Positions 24,555 to 33,911 of a DNA stretch of 64,000 nucleotides are shown here, in pieces (positions within the stretch are counted from its first letter, which is position 1; each line of letters begins with the position of its first letter). Where the stretch lies: NCBI GenBank assembly GCA_963821935.1, contig CAWGFM010000005.1:1426001-1490000 (forward strand), read 5' to 3'. The DNA is from JAOUEA01 sp963821935 (GTDB taxonomy: Bacteria > Actinomycetota > UBA4738 > HRBIN12). Made by a program: the position numbers and the translations under genes. Below the pieces are notes generated by a model. The model was not told where the DNA came from. It ran no database searches and saw only the letters and a list, made by a program, of their open reading frames with translations.

Positions 24555-26636
24555 TCAGCCGGCGATCGCCGTCGCCAGTACGAACGGGTGGACCGGGCCG
24601 CTTCCGCTCTGGCGGACGGCGCGCGCGACCACGGTGAGCGTCCACTTTGAGTCGGCGACATCATCGACGAGCAGCACAGGTTCATCCCGTGGGAGGGGGC
24701 CTCGTGTCCCGTCGTCCCCCACCGCGAACGCATCCCACACGTTGCGAACCTGCTGCGCACTGTTCTGCATGGCGGCCTGCGGTTGGTTCTCCGCGACCTT
24801 GCCCACCACCTCGTGGAACGGCAGCTCCAGCGCCTCGGCCAGCCGCGCCGCGAAGTCCGGCACCAGGTCGGGATGGGACATCGAGGGCACGCACGTCACC
24901 CACGTCGGCGCCGGCTCGGGCCGCCACCGCTCGCGGATCAGCGAAGCCGACGCCGTCACCAGCTCGTCGGCGAAGCGCTCGTCCTCGCCGCGGCCGGCGG
25001 CGACCAGTCGTCCCCATCCGCCGTCACCAGTCACCGACAGCGCACGGCCGATCTCGGCTCGCTCATCCTCGGCGATCCTTCCCTTGGGCAACCCGAATGC
25101 CGCGAGTCCCGACGGCCACTGCTTCCGTGGTTCCACGAACAGGTCGAACCCTCGCAGGTGCTCACGGGCCGCCACGCGCAGCGCTTCCGCCGGCGCCACG
25201 TGCAGCGGCTCGCCCGTGCACCACATGCATCGGCCGCACGGCTCGGTGCCTGGGTCGTCGAGTTCGTGGCGCAGGAACTCCATGAGGCATCCGTCGTGGT
25301 GCGCGTACCGGCGCATCGCCTCCTGCTCGTCGCGCCGCAGCGCGGTGATGTGCTCGATGCGCTCGGTCGGGAAGGTCCACGCGTCGCTCGTTCGCACGTA
25401 CCCGCCGCGTTCTCGGGCGACCGCGCCTTCGACCTCGAGCACCTTCAGCATCGATTCGAGCCGGGCGCGACGGACGTTCACGCTTGCCATCAGCTCGTTC
25501 AGGGACATCGGTTCGCCCGCGGCGCCCAGCATCCCGACGATCCGCTCCGCCTGCTCCCGTGGCGGGAACGCCGTCTCGATGAAGTAGTCCTGGATCTCGC
25601 GATCCTCGACACCGCAGAGCAGCACCGCCGGCGCGTGATCGAGCGCCCGGCCGGCGCGACCCACCTGTTGGTAGTAGGCGATGGGGGAGCCGGGGGACTG
25701 GTAGTGGATCACGAAGCCCAGGTCGGGCTTGTCGAAGCCCATGCCCAGCGCACTGGTCGCCACCAGCACCTTCAGCTCGTTCGCGAGCAGGCTCTGTTCG
25801 AGGCGGATGCGGTCGTCGTTCTCGGTGGCGCCGCTGTAGGCCTCGGCCTCGATGCCCTGGCGGCGCAGGAACGCGGCCACCCGCTCGCCGTCGGCGATCG
25901 TGAGCACGTAGACGATTCCCGAGCCCGCCAGGCCTGGGATCGTCTCGGCGAGCCAGGCCATGCGCTCGGCCTGGCTGGGCACGTCGGCCACGGACAGCGC
26001 CAGGCTCTCGCGATCGAGGGTACCGCGGAAGGTCTGCAGCCCCGAGCCCAGCTGGTCGGTGATGTCGGCGATCACCCGGTCGTTCGCGGTGGCGGTGGTG
26101 CAGAGGACGGGCACGTCGGCGGGCAGCGCCTCGAGCACGCGCACGATGCGCCGGTAGTCCGGCCGGAAATCGTGGCCCCAGTCGCTGATGCAGTGCGCCT
26201 CGTCGACCACCAGCAGGCCAACGGTGCGCGCGATCACGCTGAGCATCTCGTCGCGGAAGCGTTCGTTGGCGAACCGCTCCGGCGAGACCAGCAGCAGATC
26301 GATCTCGTCGTCGGCCAGGCGCTGCACGATCGGCTCGAACTCGTCCGGGTTCGTCGAGTTGATCGTCTCGGCGCGCACGCCGATGCGCGTGGCCATCTCG
26401 ATCTGGTTGCGCATCAGCGCCAACAGGGGAGACACGAGCAACGCGGGACCGGAGCCTTGCTCGCGCATCAGCTTCGTCGCGATGAAGTAGACGGCGGACT
26501 TGCCCCATCCGGTGCGTTGCACCAGCAGAACCCGACCGCGGTCGCGCGCGACGGCCTCGATCGCCTCGAGCTGCCCGGGCCGGAAGGACGCGTCGGGCCC
26601 GAGCATCTCGTGGAGGTGGTCGAGTGCGTCGGCCAT
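24555..26636 (-). CDS. recQ: RecQ family DNA helicase with phosphoribosyltransferase-like C-terminus
   Basis: 693 residues. The helicase core has FRPGQLEAIEA, Walker A as RTGWGKS, DEAH box VVDEAHCISDWGHDFRP, TTATAND, SALGMGFDKPDL and QVGRAGR. The RecQ zinc site is HHDGCLMEF followed by CGRCMWC. A winged-helix stretch comes before the zinc site (SLNELMASVNVRRARLE). The last 150 residues differ from the usual HRDC ending: they carry VLLVDDVADSKWTL, a PRPP-binding-loop motif of type I phosphoribosyltransferases. The protein should unwind recombination and repair intermediates; the tail may bind a nucleotide. ATG 26636 lies six bases after TACCGT (26643-26648). Confidence 0.92.
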   Translation of the reverse strand: MADALDHLHEMLGPDASFRPGQLEAIEAVARDRGRVLLVQRTGWGKSAVYFIATKLMREQGSGPALLVSPLLALMRNQIEMATRIGVRAETINSTNPDEFEPIVQRLADDEIDLLLVSPERFANERFRDEMLSVIARTVGLLVVDEAHCISDWGHDFRPDYRRIVRVLEALPADVPVLCTTATANDRVIADITDQLGSGLQTFRGTLDRESLALSVADVPSQAERMAWLAETIPGLAGSGIVYVLTIADGERVAAFLRRQGIEAEAYSGATENDDRIRLEQSLLANELKVLVATSALGMGFDKPDLGFVIHYQSPGSPIAYYQQVGRAGRALDHAPAVLLCGVEDREIQDYFIETAFPPREQAERIVGMLGAAGEPMSLNELMASVNVRRARLESMLKVLEVEGAVARERGGYVRTSDAWTFPTERIEHITALRRDEQEAMRRYAHHDGCLMEFLRHELDDPGTEPCGRCMWCTGEPLHVAPAEALRVAAREHLRGFDLFVEPRKQWPSGLAAFGLPKGRIAEDERAEIGRALSVTGDGGWGRLVAAGRGEDERFADELVTASASLIRERWRPEPAPTWVTCVPSMSHPDLVPDFAARLAEALELPFHEVVGKVAENQPQAAMQNSAQQVRNVWDAFAVGDDGTRGPLPRDEPVLLVDDVADSKWTLTVVARAVRQSGSGPVHPFVLATAIAG

Positions 26637-26642
26637 CCCAGC

Positions 26643-26648
26643 ACGGTA
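26643..26648 (-). promoter_or_regulatory. -10 box (TACCGT) for leaderless recQ
   Basis: TACCGT is six bases before the ATG at 26636. Confidence 0.5.
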
Positions 26649-26679
26649 ACCCTCATCAGTGCCACTCGTTGGGACGGGC

Positions 26680-26868
26680 CTACTCGGAGGTGCGGTAGGC
26701 GAGCGCGGCCGCACGCAGGCGCGACACGATCATCTCGAGCGGCGCATTCTTCTCGATGAGGTCCGCGGCGCCGATGAACTCGGCGAGGTAGCGGGCGTCC
26801 TCACCGGAATAGGCGGTGAGGATCACGACCTGGGTCTTGGGCTCTCGTGCCTTGATCTGCATCGGTCG
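26680..26868 (-). pseudogene. Remnant of a response-regulator receiver domain
   Basis: The frame QIKAREPKTQVVILTAY, then DARYLAEFIGAADLIEKNAP and SRLRAAALAYRTSE-stop, is the C-terminal third of a CheY-like receiver: TA as the Thr/Ala switch region and DLIEKNAP as the Lys loop. The phosphorylated Asp and the start are missing. It joins directly to a piece of a ROK kinase gene, so this is a relic left by deletion or a misassembled junction. Confidence 0.55.
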
Positions 26869-26869
26869 A

Positions 26870-27080
26870 CGACGATGCCGCCGCCCACCCCGGTGCCCAC
26901 GAAGACGCCGAGCATGCTGCCGAAGGGGCGCCCGCGCCCCGCTCGACCTCGCCCATCGTCGCGACGCTGACGTCGTTGTCGACGTGGATCGGCACGCCAG
27001 CGAGCTCCGTGGAGATCTTTCGTGCCGCCCAGGTCGACGCCCGCGACGAGCCCACTGAGGTCCCTTACCACCGGCGCCAT
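26870..27080 (-). pseudogene. Remnant of a ROK-family sugar kinase
   Basis: MAPVVRDLSGLVAGVDLGGTK is the ATP-binding N-terminus of a ROK kinase. It jumps, with a frame change, to LAGVPIHVDNDVSVATMGE and then FVGTGVGGGIVVD, which are the central VDNDV and phosphate-2 motifs. About a hundred residues between them and the whole C-terminus are gone. The remains lead straight into the receiver-domain fragment. The rest of 27081-27136 shows nothing. Confidence 0.6.
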
Positions 27081-27136
27081 GACCGTCGGGTCCCCTCACT
27101 CGATGTTCGTCGCATCGAACCCCTGCTGTTTGGGGC

Positions 27137-27775
27137 CTACACCCGGAGGGTTGGATTCAGGGTGTAGGTCGGCACGATCTCAGCTCGGTCGAGCTCGTGC
27201 CCTTCGACCGCCGCCTCGAACTCTTCGAGCGAGAACCCTGCGTCGAGGCCGAGGCGCTCAACGTCGAGCGCGTACACCGTCGTGATGTACCGATGCACGT
27301 GCTCGTCGTTCCAAGGAGGGAACGGACCGTCCCACCCTCCGTACGTTCCCTCGAGTTCCGCGTTCCCCTCGAACAGGCCGCGGTAGCCGTTCGCGCCGCT
27401 GATGCCGCCAACCGAGGTGGGTCCGGGTGGTTTGCCGTGCGCTACGAAGCCGTCGCCGTCTGCGCCTTCGGGGACCTCGTGGACTTCGGCCGCGATGTCG
27501 GCGACGAGCCAGTGCGCGAAGCGGACCCGCGGTTCGCTGTCGCCCAGCGAGAGACCTTCCACGCCCATGCGTGTCCGGTCGGCCGGTACGTCGGGATCGA
27601 CCACCGAGATCGCGAACGACCTCGTCCCCTCGGGTGCGCCGGACCACCGAAGGTGTGGGCTCCGGTTCTGGCCCGTGATCGCGGCGCGGCCGTCCGGCGT
27701 GGGGACCGCGACCGCGTGCACTTCCAGGATCGGCTCGCCGTCGGCGAGGCTCGTGCTCTCGAGCGTGAGACCCAT
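27137..27775 (-). CDS. YbhB/YbcL (PEBP/Raf kinase inhibitor-like) family protein
   Basis: 212 residues. The family marks are NRSPHLRWSGAPEGTRSFAI, VVDPDVPADR, FAHWLVADIAAEVHEVPEG and the late NDEHVHRYITTVYALDV. PEBP-like proteins bind phosphorylated or anionic small ligands in a conserved pocket; their bacterial role is poorly known. Here the body is slightly longer than usual because of an insert after PGPTSVGGISGANGYRGLFE. The start at ATG 27775 has a clear ribosome site (GAGGAGA). No signal peptide. Confidence 0.88.
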   Translation of the reverse strand: MGLTLESTSLADGEPILEVHAVAVPTPDGRAAITGQNRSPHLRWSGAPEGTRSFAISVVDPDVPADRTRMGVEGLSLGDSEPRVRFAHWLVADIAAEVHEVPEGADGDGFVAHGKPPGPTSVGGISGANGYRGLFEGNAELEGTYGGWDGPFPPWNDEHVHRYITTVYALDVERLGLDAGFSLEEFEAAVEGHELDRAEIVPTYTLNPTLRV

Positions 27776-27891
27776 CGTTCTCTCCTCGTCGTGTCGAGGC
27801 AGGCTCGCACCGACGCCGGTGTCCGGCAACCCGAGGGACACAGAGGGATCTCGTGCTGCAGCATGTCGGTGGGTGGTGCGAGCATCGACCG

Positions 27892-29082
27892 GTGGCGAGC
27901 GAGGGCACGATCCTGCATGCGGACGCTGACTCCTTCTACGCGTCGGTCGAGCAGCGCGACGACCCGGCGTTGCGCGGCCGCCCTGTGATCGTCGGGGGCG
28001 GCGTCGTGCTCGCTGCCAGCTACGAGGCCAAGGCCTACGGCGTGCGAACACCGATGGGCGAGACACAGGCGCGCCGCCTGTGCCCGAACGCGATCGTCGT
28101 CAGGCCGCGGATGGAGGCCTACAGCGACGCGAGCAAGGCGATGTTCGCGGTCTTCAACGACACCACGCCGTTCGTGGAGGGGCTGTCCATCGACGAGGCG
28201 TTCCTGGACGTCGGCGGGCTGCGCCGGATCTCCGGCACGCCGACCGAGATCGCGGTGCACCTGCGTCGCGATGTGCTCGAGCGGGTCGGGATCCGCGTCA
28301 CGGTTGGCGTGGCACGAACGAAGTTCCTGGCGAAGGTCGCCAGCGGTGTCGCGAAGCCCGACGGCCTGCTCGTGGTTCCGGCCGACGGCGAGCTCGCATT
28401 CCTGCACGGATTGCCGATCGAGCGACTGTGGGGCGTCGGACCCGTCACCGCCCGCAAACTTCGGGAGCGCTCCATCACCACCGTCGCAGAGGTGGCACGG
28501 CTCGGCGAGCCCGCCTTGGTGCTGATCCTGGGACGGGGGACCGGACGGCATCTCAACGCCCTCGCGCACAATCGCGATCCGCGCCGTGTGGAGGTCGGTC
28601 GCCGTCGTCGCTCGATGGGTACCCAGCGAGCGCTCGGTCGGCGGCGACGGTCGCCCGAGACCCTCGATGTGGACCTGATCGCGTTGGTCGACCGGCTCGC
28701 CCGGCGCCTGCGGAAGGCACACCGCGTCTGCCGAACGGTGACGCTGCGCATCAGGTTCGACGACTTCTCACGAGCGACGCGGTCGCACACATTGCCCGAG
28801 GCGACGGCGGACACGGTGACGCTGCTGGAGGCCGGCCGGATCCTGCTCACCAACGCCCTGCCCGAGATCGCGCGTCGGGGCATCACGCTGATCGGCCTCA
28901 CCTTCAGCAACCTGTTCCGTGACGACGCGGTCCAGCTGGCGCTGCCGTTCGGCGGTTCGCCCGCGTCGGCGATCGACACGACTCTCGACAGCCTGCATGA
29001 ACGATTCGGAGCGTCCGCAGTCACGCGTGGTGTGCTCCTCGGGCGTCACGAAGGGTTTCGGGTTCCGCTGCTCCCCGATTGA
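27892..29082 (+). CDS. dinB: DNA polymerase IV (Y-family translesion polymerase)
   Basis: 396 residues from GTG 27892; an ATG 39 bases upstream in frame is possible but would add a tail not usual in the family. Catalytic residues are present: HADADSFYASVEQ with the first metal Asp, and SIDEAFLDV with the Asp-Glu pair. Other conserved parts are PVIVGGGVVLAASYEAKAYG, GVARTKFLAKVASGVAKPDG, the HhH stretch LPIERLWGVGPVTARKL and a little-finger domain. It would copy damaged DNA during stress. No SOS box is obvious upstream. It is divergent from the PEBP gene. Confidence 0.95.
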   Translation: MASEGTILHADADSFYASVEQRDDPALRGRPVIVGGGVVLAASYEAKAYGVRTPMGETQARRLCPNAIVVRPRMEAYSDASKAMFAVFNDTTPFVEGLSIDEAFLDVGGLRRISGTPTEIAVHLRRDVLERVGIRVTVGVARTKFLAKVASGVAKPDGLLVVPADGELAFLHGLPIERLWGVGPVTARKLRERSITTVAEVARLGEPALVLILGRGTGRHLNALAHNRDPRRVEVGRRRRSMGTQRALGRRRRSPETLDVDLIALVDRLARRLRKAHRVCRTVTLRIRFDDFSRATRSHTLPEATADTVTLLEAGRILLTNALPEIARRGITLIGLTFSNLFRDDAVQLALPFGGSPASAIDTTLDSLHERFGASAVTRGVLLGRHEGFRVPLLPD

Positions 29083-29135
29083 CCCGATCGCTGAGTCCTG
29101 GCAGGCCTGGCCGAGCTCACGAGCCTGCGACGAGC

Positions 29136-29914
29136 TCACTCGAGCACCTCCCGGACGAACGTCAGCACGTCGGCGTGGTCCGGGGCGATGACGTGCCCGC
29201 CGCCCACCGACGACACCTTCGCGCCGGGGATCCCCTGGACGATCCGCTCGTTCATCAGTCGGAACACGGGATCGGAGGACTCGGCGCCAACTACCAGTGT
29301 CGGCACGGCGATCCGGCCCAGTTCGTCGGGATCGTCCAGGGCCGGTGGGTCGAGCTCCTCGTCCAGGATCGCGGGCGCATTGTCGGTGAACATGCGCCGG
29401 ATCTCTTCGGGGAAGGATGCCCACACTCCCTCGCCCAGGGCGTACTCGATCAGCTCCTCGGCGACCGCTTCCTCCGAGGTGGACGCGACCGCCTGCAGTC
29501 GCCTGGCCAGCTCCGTCTCCCACGCTTCGAGGCCTCGGGAACCAGCGAGCCGATGAACGCTTCCAGCAGGACGAGCGCGCGGACGCGCTCGGAGTGGCGG
29601 AGCGCGAGCTCGATCGCCACCGCACCGCCGTAGCTGCGCCCGACCACGATCGCAGGTCCGGCCTCCAGGGCCGCGAGCAGAGCGGCGGCGTCTTCGACGT
29701 GGGTCGTGACGCCAGCCGAGAAAGGCAGGGGTCGTTCGCTGCGCGTGCACCCCCGACGGTCGTAGACGATGAGGCGCCCGAGGGCGGCGAGCGCCGGGAA
29801 GGCGTTGCTCCAGAGCATGGCGGACGAGCCGGTTCCGTGGATGCCCAGGATCGGATCGCCGGCTCCGTGCTCCTCGTAGTACAGGCGCACACCGTTCGCC
29901 TGGCGGGTCGGCAT
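29136..29914 (-). CDS. Alpha/beta hydrolase (frameshift near 29535)
   Basis: 259 residues when one missing base is restored. It has HGTGSSAMLW at the oxyanion site, VVGRSYGGAVA with the nucleophile Ser, an acid after VPTLVVGAESSD and the catalytic His in GGGHVIAPDH, all typical of a soluble esterase or lipase-like hydrolase. The break lies at 29531-29540, where the sequence should read VPEGLEAWETELARRL; one G of a run is absent. Both halves are conserved, so a sequence error is more likely than decay. Start at ATG 29914 after GAGGGGAG. Substrate unknown. Confidence 0.8.
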
Positions 29915-30056
29915 CGCTCGGTCGTCTCCCCTCGCAACGGGTCGAGTCAGCGTCTCGACGATTCCATGAAATGGCGAGATGTGCTAACCGGAATCGTTGC
30001 CATACCGCCGGGTCTGCGGCACCATGTGCGGTACGAGAGGAAGGAGGTGGTCCGAC

Positions 30057-30098
30057 TTGCATGAACAGCTCGAGACCCTCGAGGTGACTGGCTGCTAG
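30057..30098 (+). CDS. 13-residue micro-ORF ending in Cys
   Basis: TTG start at 30057, nine bases after AGGAGG, encodes MHEQLETLEVTGC and stops at TAG 30096-30098. The ribosome site AAGGAGGTGGTCC pairs over 13 positions (one G-U) with the 16S 3' end, far stronger than other starts in this window. It could be a leader peptide whose translation controls the hairpins that follow. An ATG at 30061 in another frame gives MNSSRPSR and fits the spacing less well. Confidence 0.45.
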   Translation: MHEQLETLEVTGC

Positions 30099-30245
30099 CC
30101 GTCCCTCGCGGAGGGACCACCCTCCGCCCGTTTTGCCGGGCGACCGGCAGAATCCCAACCAGTTCACCGACCTCACGTGTTCCGGCTGGTCTACCGGACG
30201 AAGCCTCGTCAGAGGCCGACGTGCTCGTGAGGCAAAGCACTCATT

Positions 30246-30278
30246 GAACGGGCCGGACCCACAGGGTCCGGCCCGTTC
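30246..30278 (+). terminator. Perfect 15-bp hairpin before the nicotinate operon
   Basis: GAACGGGCCGGACCC (30246-30260), loop ACA, GGGTCCGGCCCGTTC (30264-30278). There is no T run, as is usual in very GC-rich genomes. It closes the structured region 63 bases before the operon's first start codon, a position suited to attenuation. Confidence 0.7.
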
Positions 30279-30340
30279 GCCGTTCTCAGGAAGGTCGGTA
30301 AGCTCGGGCGGGAGCGCGTTGAGCCCGAGGGAGCGATGCC

Positions 30341-31175
30341 GTGGACTACCTGGTGCCGACCGATGTGGCCGCCGCCCTCGAGATGCGGGGCGCGGGCGGT
30401 GTGGTGCTGGCAGGGGGCACCGATCTATACCCGCAACACGTGGGTCTCCCCATGCCGGACCCGCTCCTCGACATCGGGGCGCTCGAGGAGCTGCACGGCA
30501 TCGAGCGGACCGACGATGCCTATCGGATCGGCGCGCTGACGCGATGGTCGGATGTGGCGGCCGCGTCGATGCCGGGTTGCTTCGACGGCCTGCGAGCCGC
30601 GGCACTCCAGGTCGGAGGGGTTCAGGTCCAGAACGCCGGTACGGTCGGCGGCAACCTGTGCAACGCCTCGCCGGCAGCCGACAGCATCCCTCCGCTGCTG
30701 ACCCTGGATGCCTCGGTGGAACTCAGGTCGGCGTCCGGCAGCCGGGTCCTGCCCCTCGAGGCCTTCCTCACGGGGTACCGGCAGACGGCGCTCGCACCCG
30801 ACGAGCTGTTGACCGCGGTGCTGATCCCTCGCGACGCCGAGGACGCACGATCGGTGTTCGCAAAGCTGGGGCTCCGGCGCTATCTCGTGATCTCGGTCGT
30901 GATGGTGGCGGTCGTGGTCGCGGCCGGCGCGGACGGCCTCATCACCGACGCGCGGGTGGCGGTCGGCGCGTGCTCACCGGTGGCGCACCGGCTGCGATCG
31001 CTGGAGTCGGCGCTCCTGGGCCGTTCGACGCATGAGCTCGACCCCGCGACTATCGTGCGGTCATCTCGATGCGCTGACCCCCATCGACGATGTCCGCGCC
31101 ACGGCCGACTATCGGCGCCGGTCCGCGTCGATCTTGGTGAGCCGCGCGCTCGCGAGCTGTGGTGACGGCCGATGA
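30341..31175 (+). CDS. FAD-binding subunit of a xanthine dehydrogenase-type molybdenum hydroxylase (frame change near 31060)
   Basis: About 278 residues. It has LAGGTDLYPQ and AGTVGGNLCNASPAADSIP, the two FAD-binding motifs of CoxM/XdhB subunits, and a C-terminal CO-dehydrogenase flavoprotein domain. After the break near 31055-31063 the frame HLDALTPIDDVRATADYRRRS runs to a TGA that overlaps the next ATG (ATGA at 31172-31175), which confirms that the second frame is the real one. The GTG start at 30341 has GAGGGAGC upstream. It passes electrons from the iron-sulfur clusters of the fused large subunit to an acceptor. First gene of the operon; nicotinate is the likely substrate from context. 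Confidence 0.85.
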
Positions 31176-33911
31176 GCACGGTCACCTTCACGGTGAACGG
31201 ATCGTCCACCCAGGTGGACCGATCGGCACGGCGCCTCAGCGACGTGCTCCGCGATCACCTGGCGCTCACCGCCACCAAGGTGGGATGCGACGCGGGCGAC
31301 TGTGGAGCATGCACGGTGCTCGTGGACGGCGAACCGGTGACCGCGTGCATGACGTCGGTCGGGCGCCTCGAAGGTCGGCGGGTGGAAACCCTCGAAGGCC
31401 TCCACGAGAGTGGAGAGGCCGCGCCGTTGCAGGGCGCGTTCCTCGCGCACGGCGCCGCGCAGTGCGGCATCTGCACGCCCGGCATGCTGGTGTCGGCGGC
31501 GGCGCTCCTGCGAGCCACGTCCACGCCCACCGAGCAGCAGGTCATGGACGCCCTCGGCGGTGTGCTGTGCCGCTGCACCGGCTACCGCAAGATCGTCGCC
31601 GCGGTTGTGGCCGCGCATGTGGGCGCCACGGACACCGCGCCGTCGCCGCCGCCGGTCGGCAAGGCGGTGGGCCACCGTGCCCAGCGGGTCGACGGCCAAC
31701 CCAAGGTGAACGGCACCGACGTGTTCGGCGCCGACGAGGCGCCCGACGGAGCGCTCACGATCCGCATCGTCCGCGCTCCCCACCATCGGGCGAGTTTCCG
31801 GCTCGGCGACATCGATGCCTACGTCGCGGCGACGCCGGGCGTCGAGGCGGTGCTGACCGCGGCCGATGTCGAGGGCAGCAACCGGTTCGGCGTGATCCCC
31901 GCCACGGCCGATCAGCCCGTGTTCGCCGAGGAGCACGTCCGGTTCCGCGGCGAAGCGGTGGCCATGATCGTGGGCGAACCCGGGCCGATGGCGGCATTGG
32001 ACCTCTCCACGTTCCCGGTGACGTGGCAGGAGTTGCCGCCGCTCATGTCCATCGACGAAGCGCAGGCGCAGGACAGCGCCCAGGATCCACGACGACCGCG
32101 AGGGCAACATCCTCGTCCGTGGCAACGTGGCACGCGGCGACCTCGACGAAGCCTTCGCGGCGTCCACCGTCGAGGTCGAGGGCGTGTTCCAGACCGGCTT
32201 CATCGAACATGCCTACATCGAGCCGGAGGCCGGCTACGCGGAGCGCATCGGCGACCGCGTCGAGGTGCAGGTGACGACGCAGTCTCCGCACATGGATCGG
32301 ATCGAGCTGGAGCAGATCCTCGGTCTGCCCGACGGAGGCGTCCGCATCAAGCCGACCGCCGTCGGGGGCGGGTTCGGCAGCAAGCTCGACCTGTCCGTTC
32401 AGCCCTATCTGGCCATCGCCGCGTGGAAGCTCAACCGCCCGGTGCGCCTGACCTACACCCGCCCCGAGTCGATGATGTCGACCACCAAGCGGCATCCCTC
32501 CCGGTTGCATGTGCGCATCGGCGCGGCCGGCGACGGCAGGCTCACCGCGATGGATTTCACCGGTGAGTTCAACACCGGGGCGTACGCGTCGTGGGGGCCG
32601 ACCGTGGCCAATCGCGTGCCGGTGCATGCGAGCGGTCCCTACGTCTACGACGCCTACCGTGCACGGACCGCCGCGATCCACACGAACGGGCCGCCCTCAG
32701 GCGCGTTCCGAGGGTTCGGCGTGCCGCAGTCCACGATCGCGACCGAGGCGCTGCTGGACGAGCTCGCCGATGCGACCGGCGTCGACCGGCTCGAGTTCCG
32801 CTACCGGAACGCGCTCACGGCGGGCGTGCCGACGGTCACCGGTCAGGTGTTCGCCTCGGGTGTGGGCTACCGGGAGTGCCTTGAGGCGTTGAGGCCCCAC
32901 TGGGAACGAGCCCGTGCCGACGCCGCCGCCGCGAACGATGAGGCCGGCACGACCCGCCGTGGCGTGGGCCTCGCCGGCATGTGGTACGGGTGCGGCAACA
33001 CCGCCATGGCCAACCCCTCGACCATCAAGGTCGGGCTCCGCCGCGACGGCCGCGTCGCGCTGTACCAGGGCGCGGTCGACATGGGCCAGGGCGCCAACAC
33101 CGTCATGACCCAGATCTGCGCCGACGCGCTGGGCATCGACATGTCGCGCATCGTCACGCTCGGTGGGGACACCGACACCACACCCGACGCCGGCAAGAGC
33201 TCCGCGTCGCGCCAAACGTTCATCTCCGGCAACGCGACGTTCCTCGCCTCGACGTCGCTCCGCGAACGGCTGCTGCTGCTCGCAGGCGCCTCGGATGAGG
33301 CCCATCTGGAGCTCAACGATCACCACCTCGTCGTGCACGATCGCGGCGAGGCGACCAGGGTGGACCTTGCCGCGTTAGACGCCGATCAGGACGACCTCGT
33401 GTCCGTCGCCACCGCGACCTACGACCCGCCGACGACCGCCTTGGATGCCGACGGGCAGGGCGAGCCCTACGCACAGTTCGGCTACGGCGCGCACATCGCT
33501 GAGCTCCAGGTCGACATGGAACTCGGCACGGTGCAGCTCCGACGGATCACGGCGGCGCACGACGTGGGACGCGCCGTGAACCCGACGCTCGTCGAGGGTC
33601 AGATCGAGGGCGGCGTCGCCCAGGGCATCGGCATGGCGTTGATGGAGGAGTACATCCCGGGACGGAACGAGAACCTGCACGACTACCTGATCCCCACGAT
33701 CGGCGACGTGCCCGAGGTCGTGAGCATCCTGGTCGAATCCGGCGACCCGGCCGGCCCCTACGGCGCGAAGGGGATCGGTGAACATTCACTGATACCCACC
33801 GCCCCCGCCATCTTGAATGCGATCCGCGACGCGGTGGGCGCCGGGGTGCGCCATCTGCCCGCCACGCCCGACCGCGTGCTCGCAGCGATCGAGCAAGGCC
33901 GCGCACGATGA
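31172..33911 (+). CDS. Fused [2Fe-2S] and molybdopterin subunit of a nicotinate dehydrogenase-type hydroxylase (frame change near 32080)
   Basis: About 913 residues. Residues 1-150 hold two [2Fe-2S] sites: plant-type C39, C44, C47, C59 and the second C98, C101, C133, C135 (CGICTPG and CRCTGY). The rest is the molybdopterin domain with VGGGFGSK, GAFRGFGVPQ, DMGQGANTVM and GAKGIGE, where the last Glu is the catalytic base. Most relatives keep these as separate polypeptides, so the fusion is notable. The frame changes at 32079-32081 (a CCC run): DSAQ in one frame becomes RIHDDREGNILVRGN in the other, which one surplus C explains. Both joins to its neighbours are ATGA overlaps. It would add a hydroxyl from water to an N-heterocycle, probably nicotinate to 6-hydroxynicotinate. 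Confidence 0.85.

Larger units (their letters stand above)
30041..30278 (+). ncRNA. Candidate structured RNA with embedded micro-ORF
   Basis: Between the hydrolase start and the molybdenum hydroxylase operon there is no ordinary gene, but there is strong local structure on the plus strand. In order: AAGGAGGTGGTCC (30041-30053, nearly the full complement of the 16S 3' end); a 13-codon frame; hairpin GTCCCTC-GCG-GAGGGAC (30101-30117); hairpin CGCCCG-TTTTGC-CGGGCG (30125-30142); hairpin GCCTC-GTCA-GAGGC (near 30202-30215); and a perfect 15-bp terminal hairpin. It may be a leader RNA that regulates the downstream operon, or a free small RNA. I cannot match it to a named class. Confidence 0.5.

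Noticed and set aside
30041..30278. Molybdenum-cofactor riboswitch for the structured region before the hydroxylase operon
   Set aside because: The position would suit it, but I could not identify the conserved Moco aptamer core, and the micro-ORF does not belong to that class.
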